Shown here in pieces: positions 16,520 to 24,711 of a stretch of DNA of 64,000 nt. Positions within the stretch are counted from its first letter, which is position 1. Each line of letters starts with the position of its first letter. Under the pieces are notes generated by a model that was not told where the DNA came from, ran no database searches, and saw only the letters and a program-made list of their open reading frames with translations. The position numbers and the translations under genes were made by a program. The DNA lies in contig CAWCTD010000003.1 in NCBI GenBank assembly GCA_963798455.1, positions 3,534,001 through 3,598,000 on the forward strand, in the 5' to 3' direction. This stretch comes from CAWCTD01 sp963798455. GTDB lineage: Bacteria > Acidobacteriota > Terriglobia > Bryobacterales > Bryobacteraceae.

Positions 16520-17527
16520 GTGCCCTACACAGCCACTCTGATTCCCGGTGACGGCATTGGCCCCGAAGTGGCCGCCGCCGCCGTCCGCGCGGTCGCAGCC
16601 ACGGGCGTCGCCATCGATTGGGAGCGCGCTGAGCTGACCCGTCAGATCATTCAGCAATCCGGGGACGGGCTCCCGCAATCCGTTGTGGACTCCCTGGAGC
16701 GAACCCGGGTCGGGCTGAAGGGCCCGGTAACCACGCCAATCGCCGGCGGGCACATGAGCGTGAACGTGGCCCTCCGCAAGAGGCTCGACCTGTTCGCCAA
16801 CGTTCGTCCCGTGCGCATGCTGCCGGGCCTTAAGACGCGCTACCGCGACACTCGCATCGACCTGATTATCTTCCGCGAGAACACCGAGGATCTGTACGCC
16901 GGCCTGGAGCACGAGGTGATCAAGGACGTGGTGACCAGCCTGAAGGTCATCACGCGCAGGGCTTCCGAGCGGATCTCGCGGTACGCGTTCGCCTATGCGC
17001 GGCGCCTGGGCAGGAAGAAAATGACCGCGGTTCACAAAGCCAACATCATGAAGCTCAGCGACGGTCTCTTCCTGCGCTGCGCGCGTGAGGTGGCCAAAGA
17101 ATATCCGGACATCGAATACAAAGAGCTGATCGTGGACAACGCTTCCATGCAGCTCGTGCTGCGGCCGGAGACCTTCGACTGCCTGCTCATGCCGAACCTC
17201 TACGGGGACATCGTCTCGGACCTTGCGGCGGGCCTGGTCGGCGGGCTGGGCATCGTGCCGGGCGCGAACATCGGCGAAAACCACGCCGTGTTTGAGGCCG
17301 TGCACGGCAGCGCCCCGGACATCGCCGGGAAGGGGATCGCGAACCCGACCGCGCTGATGCAGTCGGCGGTCATGATGCTCGATCACCTGGGAGAGCAACA
17401 GGCCGCGGCGAGACTACAGACGGCGATCACCCGAGTCTACGCGGAGGGAAAGTCCCTGACGCCTGACCTAGGGGGAACCGCATCCACCGAGCAGTTCACG
17501 GATGCGGTGGTGGAGAACTGCTCGTAG
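16520..17527 (+). CDS. Isocitrate/isopropylmalate dehydrogenase family, probably NAD-dependent isocitrate dehydrogenase
   Basis: A 335-residue beta-decarboxylating dehydrogenase. It opens YTATLIPGDGIGPEV, has KGPVTTPIAGGHMSVNVALRK, FRENTEDLYAGLEH (substrate-binding Arg/Glu region), KANIMKLSDGLF with the catalytic Lys, the NLYGDIVSDLAAGLVGGLG metal-binding Asp pair and HGSAPDIAGKGIANP. The short length and the ENTEDLYAG motif favour the NAD-dependent isocitrate dehydrogenase type over isopropylmalate dehydrogenase. It converts isocitrate to 2-oxoglutarate, the substrate of the kgd product nearby. The GTG at 16520 begins the conserved region; upstream codons overlap purH. Confidence 0.88.
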   Translation: MPYTATLIPGDGIGPEVAAAAVRAVAATGVAIDWERAELTRQIIQQSGDGLPQSVVDSLERTRVGLKGPVTTPIAGGHMSVNVALRKRLDLFANVRPVRMLPGLKTRYRDTRIDLIIFRENTEDLYAGLEHEVIKDVVTSLKVITRRASERISRYAFAYARRLGRKKMTAVHKANIMKLSDGLFLRCAREVAKEYPDIEYKELIVDNASMQLVLRPETFDCLLMPNLYGDIVSDLAAGLVGGLGIVPGANIGENHAVFEAVHGSAPDIAGKGIANPTALMQSAVMMLDHLGEQQAAARLQTAITRVYAEGKSLTPDLGGTASTEQFTDAVVENCS

Positions 17528-17573
17528 CCCGTAGCCCGTTGACGTCCACGAGCTACGAGCCACGGGCAACGAG
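17521..17573. repeat. Imperfect palindrome of heptamer-periodic units between idh and gap
   Basis: The arms 17521-17545 and 17548-17573 pair imperfectly (about 19 of 25 positions) with almost no loop. Each arm is built from a CCGTAGC/CGTGGC-like unit repeated every seven bases. It overlaps the idh stop and lies between two convergent genes, so it may act as a bidirectional terminator. A related structure lies at 49840-49918. Confidence 0.6.
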
Positions 17574-17578
17574 CCTCT

Positions 17579-18592
<1,014 letters not shown>

Positions 18593-18663
18593 AGAGGGAT
18601 AATCTCCTGCTTTCTCTGGGTGATGGGACTAGGACAAGCTAAAGCTCAATGATATCAAAGCAG

Positions 18664-18709
18664 GACCGGGCGCCGCCCGCCTCACCGCGGGATCGGGAGC
18701 GGCGGGGCC
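18664..18709. repeat. Direct repeat, distal copy flanking hicBA
   Basis: A 46-base sequence identical at 43 positions to 19151-19196. It reproduces the last codons, stop and downstream bases of the secreted-protein gene at 19169-19966. Together the copies bracket the hicBA module. Confidence 0.85.
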
Positions 18710-18727
18710 GAGGAGTGCACCGAACGC

Positions 18728-18879
18728 TCAATCGGCGTAGAAGTACGGCCGGAGGTCGGACTCGGGAACAAAGCGCGCCGCGTTTTCACGTGACTGCCCC
18801 GCTGGGAGATCTGGCGGAATCCGAACCGGCTGAGTATTCGTAGGAGCTCGTCGCCTGAAAGCGTGCGGAGTTTCGGCAT
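18728..18879 (-). pseudogene. hicA: HicA-type mRNA interferase, internally deleted
   Basis: HicA toxins are small RNA-cleaving proteins with a double-stranded RNA-binding fold. The start MPKLRTLSGDELLRILSRFG, with the catalytic-His segment QRGSHVKTRR, is intact. The family's following segment (strands with VP.H and the helix GTLRAI.RQA) is absent, and the typical tail ARFVPESDLRPYFYAD appears immediately afterwards in another frame, ending at 18728. An internal deletion of roughly 25-30 codons with a frame change therefore explains the sequence. The residual in-frame ORF runs on to 18682 with a meaningless end. The ATG overlaps the hicB stop as TGATG. Confidence 0.75.
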
Positions 18880-19100
18880 CAGGCCACTGCCGGAAGTTCC
18901 ATCGTGGCGAGGATGGTTGGATCGTCGGAAAGGCCGAGTTCGGCCAGATCCTCTCCTTCCAGATGCAAGGAAATGGCCTCGCGAATGTTGGCAGCCAGCG
19001 CATCCAGAGTGGGCGCCTGAGTCACAACCGGCAGGTCCAGACACTCAGCGACGTACTGCTGGTCTCCTCGGAAGATCCGCACTTGAATCGTACGTTTCAC
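18879..19100 (-). CDS. hicB: HicB-family antitoxin
   Basis: A 73-residue HicB-like protein (RNase H-like fold, partial): IQVRIFRGDQQYVAECLDLP, then VTQAPTLDALAANIREAISLHLEG. HicB binds and neutralises HicA and may repress the operon. The order antitoxin then toxin is common for this subgroup. Intact hicB next to a deleted hicA suggests a decaying module. The pair is enclosed by direct repeats. Confidence 0.85.
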   Translation of the reverse strand: MKRTIQVRIFRGDQQYVAECLDLPVVTQAPTLDALAANIREAISLHLEGEDLAELGLSDDPTILATMELPAVA

Positions 19101-19150
19101 TTCTTGGGAACCTCTGCACTCACTCTATCACCGGGCGGCGCAGACCGTGG

Positions 19151-19196
19151 GACCGGGCGCCGCCCGCTTCACCGCGGGATCGGGATGGGCGGGGCC
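19151..19196. repeat. Direct repeat, proximal copy at the 3' end of the secreted-protein gene
   Basis: This copy overlaps the final codons (PPIPIPR and stop) of the gene at 19169-19966 and continues about 18 bases beyond. Its partner is 18664-18709, three mismatches in 46 bases. The spacing (487 bases between copy starts) equals the hicBA-containing insert. Confidence 0.85.
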
Positions 19197-19966
19197 ACCG
19201 AACCGCCGAGTTGCGCGTAAGATTCCTTGACGCGCACGACTTTGTCGCCCTCGAAGGTCACAAAGACGATCCGGCCGGGGGGCATGCCGTAGATCCAGTC
19301 TTCCTGTTCGGCGCCGTCCACGGTCTCGCGAACCTTGTTGCCGGGCTTCCCCAAGGCGAGGATCACTTGTTCCCGGTCCATGCCCTCCACGGCCTTCTTG
19401 TCTTTGATGGCCTGCTGGATCGGTGGAGGCAGCGTGTCCACGTAGAGCTCGGTGGGACTGTGCTTGTTGAAATCGAGGATCGGCGCCAGCATCTCCTTGA
19501 CCTTGTCCGAATCCACGGGGGGAATCCGCCCCGGGAAGACGAGCGCCAGAGTGGTACCTGCCGGAGCGGTGGACTGGGAACCCGAGCCTATCGGCGTGGT
19601 TTGCGTGCCGACGCCGATCTGAATCCTCTCGTACCATTTCGGGCCGCCCCGATAGCCGCCATTGAGCTCGAAGACAAGGCGGTCGTTCTCGATCGTCACC
19701 TTGGTGATCTGAATCGCGTCGCCGACTCGCGCGGCTGGCCCGGATTCCTTGCCGATTTTCGCCCACAGCGCCTGATCGAACGCGCCGGTGCTGTGGAAGA
19801 TAAGGGGCTTCCTGGAACGCGGGAGCGCCGTCTTGACCGTGGTGAATTCGGCGCTGAGTCCCCGCATGAGTTCGATGCGCTCCTCCGTGGTCAGTCTGCG
19901 GTCCGCGGCCGCCATGGGTTCCAGACCCATGAACGCCACCAGAAGGCTGGCCGCGGCCAAGCGCAT
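19169..19966 (-). CDS. Secreted hypothetical protein with SmpA/BamE-like C-terminal domain
   Basis: A 265-residue exported protein. Residues 1-21 form a signal peptide ending MAAA-D. The C-terminal part (about 185-255) runs KDKKAVEGMDREQVILALGKPGNKV, then EDWIYGMPPGRIVFVTFEGDKVVRV, matching the pattern of SmpA/OmlA domains in which GM...V...LG.P precedes a Y..P.....F..G.V sheet. The rest is not recognised. Its ATG directly follows the stop of the CPBP gene, so GHMP kinase, CPBP protease and this gene form a leftward operon. Its 3' end is duplicated beyond hicBA. Confidence 0.7.
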   Translation of the reverse strand: MRLAAASLLVAFMGLEPMAAADRRLTTEERIELMRGLSAEFTTVKTALPRSRKPLIFHSTGAFDQALWAKIGKESGPAARVGDAIQITKVTIENDRLVFELNGGYRGGPKWYERIQIGVGTQTTPIGSGSQSTAPAGTTLALVFPGRIPPVDSDKVKEMLAPILDFNKHSPTELYVDTLPPPIQQAIKDKKAVEGMDREQVILALGKPGNKVRETVDGAEQEDWIYGMPPGRIVFVTFEGDKVVRVKESYAQLGGSVAPPIPIPR

Positions 19967-20821
19967 TCAGATCTCCTCGGAATCACGCAGTAACAAGGGG
20001 CTCTGGGGACGGACAGGCGCCTTCCATAGGTAGACAAACAAAAGGACGGTGACTGCAGAGGTCAACATGCCACCCTCGGGTCCGTAGGCGCCGCCACTCC
20101 AGAACGCCCCGATTTTCCAGTGCAACGCGTATCCCGTTACCTCCATTGTAAACCCGCTCAGATTGACGCCGAACAGCGGCAGAGCCCAATTCCAGCCCAG
20201 GTGCAGGCCGATGGGCAGCCACAGGTCTCCGCTCCGCACAAAGGAGTAGCCCAGCAGCACGCCCCAAATCATCGTATTCACCAACCCGAGCGTTGTGATC
20301 CCCAGGTTGGAGGCGTGCGCCAGCCCGAACAGGACGCCGACCGGCAGGATGGTGGCGAACGGGCCGAAGAAGGCGACCATCACCTGAAAGGCATAGCCCC
20401 GGAACAGCATTTCCTCGCCGACCGCCCCGAAAAGGAGTATCACGATCACGAACAGCAACGTGCGCCCATGGGGCTCCGCTCCGGGAACGGCCTGGAACTC
20501 AGCCAGGCCGGCAACGATGGGTCCGACCAAGACCAGACAAGCGGCGCCCGTGCCCCCGGCCAGCCCGAGCAGCAGGTTGCGGACGGAGGCGGGGGTCCAC
20601 CCCAGCCCGATATCCGCCAGGTGCGCACGCTCGAAAATGCGCATCGCCAGCGCGTTGGCCATGACAGCGGCCAGAAACCCACCCACGGCCGCCGCCACCA
20701 GGTAGCTGCCGAGAGCGTTCAGGCCCCAGCCAAACACGAACATGCCCGCCAGCGCAAGCAGCACGTAAAGGCCTACGCGCAACGCGACGCTCAGCAGCTT
20801 CGCCAGCTTCTCCTTGGGCAT
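19967..20821 (-). CDS. CPBP family intramembrane metalloprotease
   Basis: A 284-residue multi-span membrane protein of the CAAX prenyl protease 2/bacteriocin-processing (CPBP) family. The conserved GEEMLFRGYAF (Glu-Glu...Arg), FGLAHASNLG and GLHLGWNW motifs provide the catalytic Glu and His residues. About eight hydrophobic helices are visible. Substrates of bacterial members are largely unknown. It lies 9 bases after the GHMP kinase gene and adjoins the secreted protein gene. Confidence 0.88.
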   Translation of the reverse strand: MPKEKLAKLLSVALRVGLYVLLALAGMFVFGWGLNALGSYLVAAAVGGFLAAVMANALAMRIFERAHLADIGLGWTPASVRNLLLGLAGGTGAACLVLVGPIVAGLAEFQAVPGAEPHGRTLLFVIVILLFGAVGEEMLFRGYAFQVMVAFFGPFATILPVGVLFGLAHASNLGITTLGLVNTMIWGVLLGYSFVRSGDLWLPIGLHLGWNWALPLFGVNLSGFTMEVTGYALHWKIGAFWSGGAYGPEGGMLTSAVTVLLFVYLWKAPVRPQSPLLLRDSEEI

Positions 20822-20830
20822 GCCGCCTTT

Positions 20831-21841
20831 CTATTGTGGCACGGCCTTGACGCGCAGGCCGGTCCTCTCGACGAGCACGGCGATGACGCGGGCGCCCTCG
20901 GCTTCGAGCGCCGCCGATACCCGGCGTTTAGCTCCTCTCTCCACCAGGAAAACGACGCAGCCGCCTCCTCCCGCGCCGCACACTTTCGCGCCCACAGCCC
21001 CGGCGTGGCGGGTCACCCGCACCAGCCGGTCAATGAGAGGCGTGGTGATGCCAGGAGAGTTCCTGCGGCGGCGCGCCCACTCTTCGCGCAACAGGCGGCC
21101 GGCCTCGGGCCAGTCGGCTTTCTCCAGGGCGGAGACCATGGCGCGGGCAATGGAGGCAATCCCGTCGAAGTTGAGATGGACGCGCCTGTCGCCGTCGATG
21201 TGGGCCTTCATGACTTCCCAATTGTTGATCCCGGACTGGCGTGGCGCCCCCGTGTAAGCCAGCACGATCCGCTCGCTAAGATCTTGCGCATCCACCGCCA
21301 GCGCCTTCCGCCGTATCCCGGCCGGCCCGAGTTCGACGGCGTTCACGCCGCCGTACAGCGCGGGATAGTAGTCCTGGCAGCCCGTCGGCACGCGGATGAT
21401 CCGCGCTTCGACGTTCTGGACGATTTCGCGAAGCTGTTCCTTCCCGCACCGGACGCCCGCCAGCCGGCCGAGGGCGCCTGCCACGGCAACCATCATCGCG
21501 GATGAACCCGCCAGCCCAGCTCCCGCGGGCGCTTCCGAGTCGGTAGTCACGCGGATACCGGCCGGCGGCGCAAAGAAGCGCAGCAGGTGAGCCGGCAGTG
21601 GCAGTCTGTACCTCTTTGCGCCACGCAGTTCGCTCAAGGACCGGAAAGACTCCTCCGCGGCCAGGTCCACCGAACGCAGGAGAATTCGCCGGTCTTGCCG
21701 CGTGACAACCGTGCAGCTTGCGCAAATGTTCACGGCGAAGTTGACGGTGACCGCTCCCGGGTGGAAAAGGTAGAGCGGCCAGATGTCCAGAGTCCCCCCG
21801 GCCAGGTCCACGCGGCACGGGGCTTTGGCGACAATCCTCAT
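20831..21841 (-). CDS. GHMP family sugar kinase
   Basis: A 336-residue small-molecule kinase. The N-terminal APCRVDLAGGTLDIWP, the ATP-binding PAGAGLAGSSAMMVAV and the C-terminal VCGAGGGGCVVFLV are the three GHMP motifs. The start resembles D-glycero-D-manno-heptose 7-phosphate kinases and fucokinase-like proteins, so a sugar or sugar-phosphate substrate is likely but not fixed. First gene of a leftward operon; divergent from the small antitoxin-like gene at 21902. Confidence 0.85.
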   Translation of the reverse strand: MRIVAKAPCRVDLAGGTLDIWPLYLFHPGAVTVNFAVNICASCTVVTRQDRRILLRSVDLAAEESFRSLSELRGAKRYRLPLPAHLLRFFAPPAGIRVTTDSEAPAGAGLAGSSAMMVAVAGALGRLAGVRCGKEQLREIVQNVEARIIRVPTGCQDYYPALYGGVNAVELGPAGIRRKALAVDAQDLSERIVLAYTGAPRQSGINNWEVMKAHIDGDRRVHLNFDGIASIARAMVSALEKADWPEAGRLLREEWARRRRNSPGITTPLIDRLVRVTRHAGAVGAKVCGAGGGGCVVFLVERGAKRRVSAALEAEGARVIAVLVERTGLRVKAVPQ

Positions 21842-21901
21842 GGGCCGGTCTCAGCTTTAGGCAACGATAACACAGTTTCCTCGCGCGCTAAGATAGGACA
21901 C

Positions 21902-22096
21902 GTGGAACGTGTGTGGGCCAAATTCCCGAGTCACGAAGCCGCTCGCCAGGCGAGCCTGGAGTATTATCACCGGCTGTCGCCCCAGCAGAGGCTGAACATC
22001 CTACTGGAACTGATCAGCGTCTTCCGAAAGGAGGGGGATGCCTCTTCCGGCAGACTGGAGAGAGTTTATCGCGTCTCTCAACTCCAACGAGGTTGA
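21902..22096 (+). CDS. Small protein paired with nucleotidyltransferase, putative antitoxin
   Basis: A 64-residue helical protein from a GTG: VERVWAKFPSHEAARQASLE, then LSPQQRLNILLELISVFRK and a tail LERVYRVSQL. Proteins of this pattern are commonly encoded just before DUF6036/AbiEii-type nucleotidyltransferases. The reading frame overlaps the next gene by 59 bases. TAAGAT at 21889-21894 lies seven bases before the start codon, consistent with a leaderless transcript. The antitoxin role is inferred from pairing alone. Confidence 0.6.
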   Translation: MERVWAKFPSHEAARQASLEYYHRLSPQQRLNILLELISVFRKEGDASSGRLERVYRVSQLQRG

Positions 22097-22484
22097 GTAC
22101 GTGATTGTCGGGGCCTTCGCCCTTGCCTTCCACGGCTTCCCGCGCTTCACCGGAGACCTCGATGTCCTGGTTCGCCGCTCTCCGGAGAATGCGGAGCGGC
22201 TGGTCAGGGCGCTGGCAGCCTTCGGCTTTTCTTCCACGGGCTTGCCCGCCCGCGACTTCCTGGAAGCCGACCGCGTTGTCCAGTTGGGGCTGGCTCCGAA
22301 TCGCATTGACCTGCTTACATCCATCACCGGCGTTGAGTTCGAGGAAGTGTGGCAGAATCGTGTCTCCTCCGAACTCGATGGCCTGCGGGTATCCTTCATC
22401 GACAGAGCTTCATTGATAAAGAACAAACAGGCCACGGGACGCGCCCAGGACAAGGCTGATCTGGAGGCCCTCGGCGCCGGGTAG
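22038..22484 (+). CDS. Nucleotidyltransferase-fold protein (DUF6036/MNT-like)
   Basis: A 148-residue protein with the polymerase-beta nucleotidyltransferase signature: VEYVIVGAFALAFHGFPRFT followed by GDLDVLVRR, where GG/GA...A...H and D-x-D bind metal and nucleotide. Related proteins act as toxins or as AMPylating antitoxins in two-gene modules. The C-terminal part (SFIDRASLIKNKQATGRAQD) is typical of the family. It overlaps the upstream small gene, as expected for coupled translation. Confidence 0.8.
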   Translation: MPLPADWREFIASLNSNEVEYVIVGAFALAFHGFPRFTGDLDVLVRRSPENAERLVRALAAFGFSSTGLPARDFLEADRVVQLGLAPNRIDLLTSITGVEFEEVWQNRVSSELDGLRVSFIDRASLIKNKQATGRAQDKADLEALGAG

Positions 22485-22550
22485 CTCCGCGGCGGCCCTT
22501 TTCCGCCCCCGTGCTATTCTGAAGGATCATTTCCCTTCCGAGGTTGTACC

Positions 22551-24710
22551 ATGCGGCAGTCCTGGCACTCCACTCCTCACGGAATTCGGGTCTTGCGCAC
22601 CGTGTCGAGGCTCCCCTACAGAGCGGGGCTGAATCACCTGCTGCGGGACCTGGACACTTGCCGGGGCATCTATCTTTCTTCCGGCTATGATTATCCGGGC
22701 AGGTACTCCCGCTGGGACATCGCGGCGGTACGGCCTCCCCTGGAGATCATCAGCACCGGCCGTGAGATGATTTTCCACCCGCTCAATCTCCGCGGGGAAA
22801 CGGTTAACAATATTCTGGCCCCGCTCCTGGCCAGCCATCCTCACTGGGAGGCCTTCGAGCAGCGCGGCGCGACGCTCATCGGCCGGCTGAAGCCCTTGCC
22901 CAAGCTCTTCCCTGAAGAGGAACGAAGCAAGCAGCCCTCGGCGTTCTCCATCCTGCGAACCCTCATCGACGAGTTTCGTTCCCTGCGGGACCCGCGCCTG
23001 GCGCTGGTGGGAGCCTTCGGCTACGATCTGCTGTTCCAATTCGACCCCATTCAGTTGAAACAGCCCAGAACGGATCAGGAGGACCTGCACCTCTACCTTT
23101 GCGACGACATCTGCTTCATGGACCGCAAGAGGGAGCGGATCGAGCGATACCAGTACGATTTCGAGGCCGAGAGCCTGTCCACTTTGGCGTGCGACCGCTC
23201 GGGCGAGTCTTTACCGCGTCCGGTTTCAGGCGAAGCGGGCCAGGTCGTCTCGGATCACACGCCCGAGGAGTACATGGCGAACGTGGAGAGGGTTCGCCAA
23301 GGGATGAAGCGCGGCGACTACTACGAGGTCGTCCTCCGCCAGACCTTCCGCGCGCCTTACTCGGGCAGCCCGTCGCTGTTGTTTGAACGGCTCACGGAGG
23401 CCAGCCCGAGCCCCTACGAGTTCTTCCTGCAATTCGGCAAGGAGCAACTGATCGGCTGCTCCCCCGAAATGTTCGTGCGCGTCGAGGGCCATCGAGTCGA
23501 CACCTGCCCCATCTCCGGCACGGCCCGCAGGACGGGCGATCCGCTGCTCGACGCCGAGAACATCCGCGACCTGCTGGACTCGCGCAAGGAGGAGTCGGAA
23601 TTGACCATGTGCACCGACGTGGACCGCAACGACAAGTCCCGCGTCTGTGTGCCGGGCTCTGTCAGAGTCGTCGGCCGGCGTCTGATCGAGTCCTACGCCG
23701 GTGTGTTTCATACCGTCGATCACGTGGAGGGCACGCTCGCTCCGGGCTTCGACTCGATGGATGCCTTCCTGACCCACATGTGGGCGGTCACCATGATCGG
23801 GGCGCCCAAGAAGGCCGCCGCGCAAGTCATCGAAGACCTGGAGAAGGACGCGCGGGGCTGGTATGGCGGCGCCGTCGGAATGATCTCGCTCAACGGCGAC
23901 ATGAACACGGGCATCCACATCCGCTCCGTACACTTGCGCGACGGCCAGGCGGCCTACCCCGTGGGCGCAACCATCCTTTACGATTCGATCCCGGCCATGG
24001 AGGAGCAGGAGACCCGCTTGAAGGCCACCGCGTTTTTCCGGGCGATGGAGGCCCAACCGGTGTCCCGCCGGGCCCGGACGCGGCAACAACCTCTGTTCGG
24101 GTCAGGCATCCGGATGCTGCTTGTGGACAACGATGACTGCTTCATCCACACGCTCTCCAATTACGCGCGGCAGACGGGCGTGGAAGTGGTCACCTACCGT
24201 GCTGGTTTTCCGCCGGAGCTGCTGAAGGAGATCGCCCCCGACCTGGTCCTGATCTCTCCGGGTCCGGGCCGGCCGGCCGATTTCGGCGTGCCGGAACTCG
24301 TCCGGCACGCGGCGGCTCTTCGAATCCCCGTCTTCGGCGTGTGCCTCGGCCTGCAAGGCACGGTGGAGGCATTCGGCGGCGAGTTGGGGGTGTTGGACTA
24401 CCCCATGCACGGCAAACCGTCGGTTGTGGTCCACAAGGGGGTGGGCGTGTTCGAGGGGCTGCCCGAGAAGTTCACGGTGGGCCGCTATCATTCTCTCTTC
24501 GCGCGGAAGGAGACTCTCCCCGCCTGCCTGGAAGTCACCGCAGAGTCGGAAGACGGCGTGATCATGGGCGTCCGGCACCGCGAGTTGCCGATCGAGGCGG
24601 TCCAGTTCCATCCCGAATCGATCCTGACGATGCAGGAAGACTGCGGCCTGCGCCTGATGCAAAACGTGGTCAGGCTGTGCGCCCGGCATGCGGCGGGAAA
24701 ACGCGGCTGA
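22551..24710 (+). CDS. trpEG: Fused anthranilate synthase, components I and II
   Basis: A 719-residue fusion making anthranilate from chorismate and glutamine, the first step of tryptophan synthesis. The TrpE part (1 to about 505) carries YEVVLRQTF, IGCSPEMFVRVEG, PISGTARR, DVDRNDKSRVC and TMIGAPKK. The glutaminase TrpG part (about 520-715) has LLVDNDDCFIHTLSNY, ISPGPGRP, GVCLGLQG with the nucleophile Cys near 598, and AVQFHPESILT. Fused forms are known from Rhizobium and from phenazine clusters (PhzE); the tryptophan form is the likelier here because no phenazine genes are near. hpnE follows directly. Confidence 0.88.
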   Translation: MRQSWHSTPHGIRVLRTVSRLPYRAGLNHLLRDLDTCRGIYLSSGYDYPGRYSRWDIAAVRPPLEIISTGREMIFHPLNLRGETVNNILAPLLASHPHWEAFEQRGATLIGRLKPLPKLFPEEERSKQPSAFSILRTLIDEFRSLRDPRLALVGAFGYDLLFQFDPIQLKQPRTDQEDLHLYLCDDICFMDRKRERIERYQYDFEAESLSTLACDRSGESLPRPVSGEAGQVVSDHTPEEYMANVERVRQGMKRGDYYEVVLRQTFRAPYSGSPSLLFERLTEASPSPYEFFLQFGKEQLIGCSPEMFVRVEGHRVDTCPISGTARRTGDPLLDAENIRDLLDSRKEESELTMCTDVDRNDKSRVCVPGSVRVVGRRLIESYAGVFHTVDHVEGTLAPGFDSMDAFLTHMWAVTMIGAPKKAAAQVIEDLEKDARGWYGGAVGMISLNGDMNTGIHIRSVHLRDGQAAYPVGATILYDSIPAMEEQETRLKATAFFRAMEAQPVSRRARTRQQPLFGSGIRMLLVDNDDCFIHTLSNYARQTGVEVVTYRAGFPPELLKEIAPDLVLISPGPGRPADFGVPELVRHAAALRIPVFGVCLGLQGTVEAFGGELGVLDYPMHGKPSVVVHKGVGVFEGLPEKFTVGRYHSLFARKETLPACLEVTAESEDGVIMGVRHRELPIEAVQFHPESILTMQEDCGLRLMQNVVRLCARHAAGKRG

Positions 24711-24711
24711 C

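Noticed and set aside
18879..19993. Forward open frame of 376 codons across hicB and the secreted protein gene
   Set aside because: Spans two recognisable reverse-strand genes and carries no domain.
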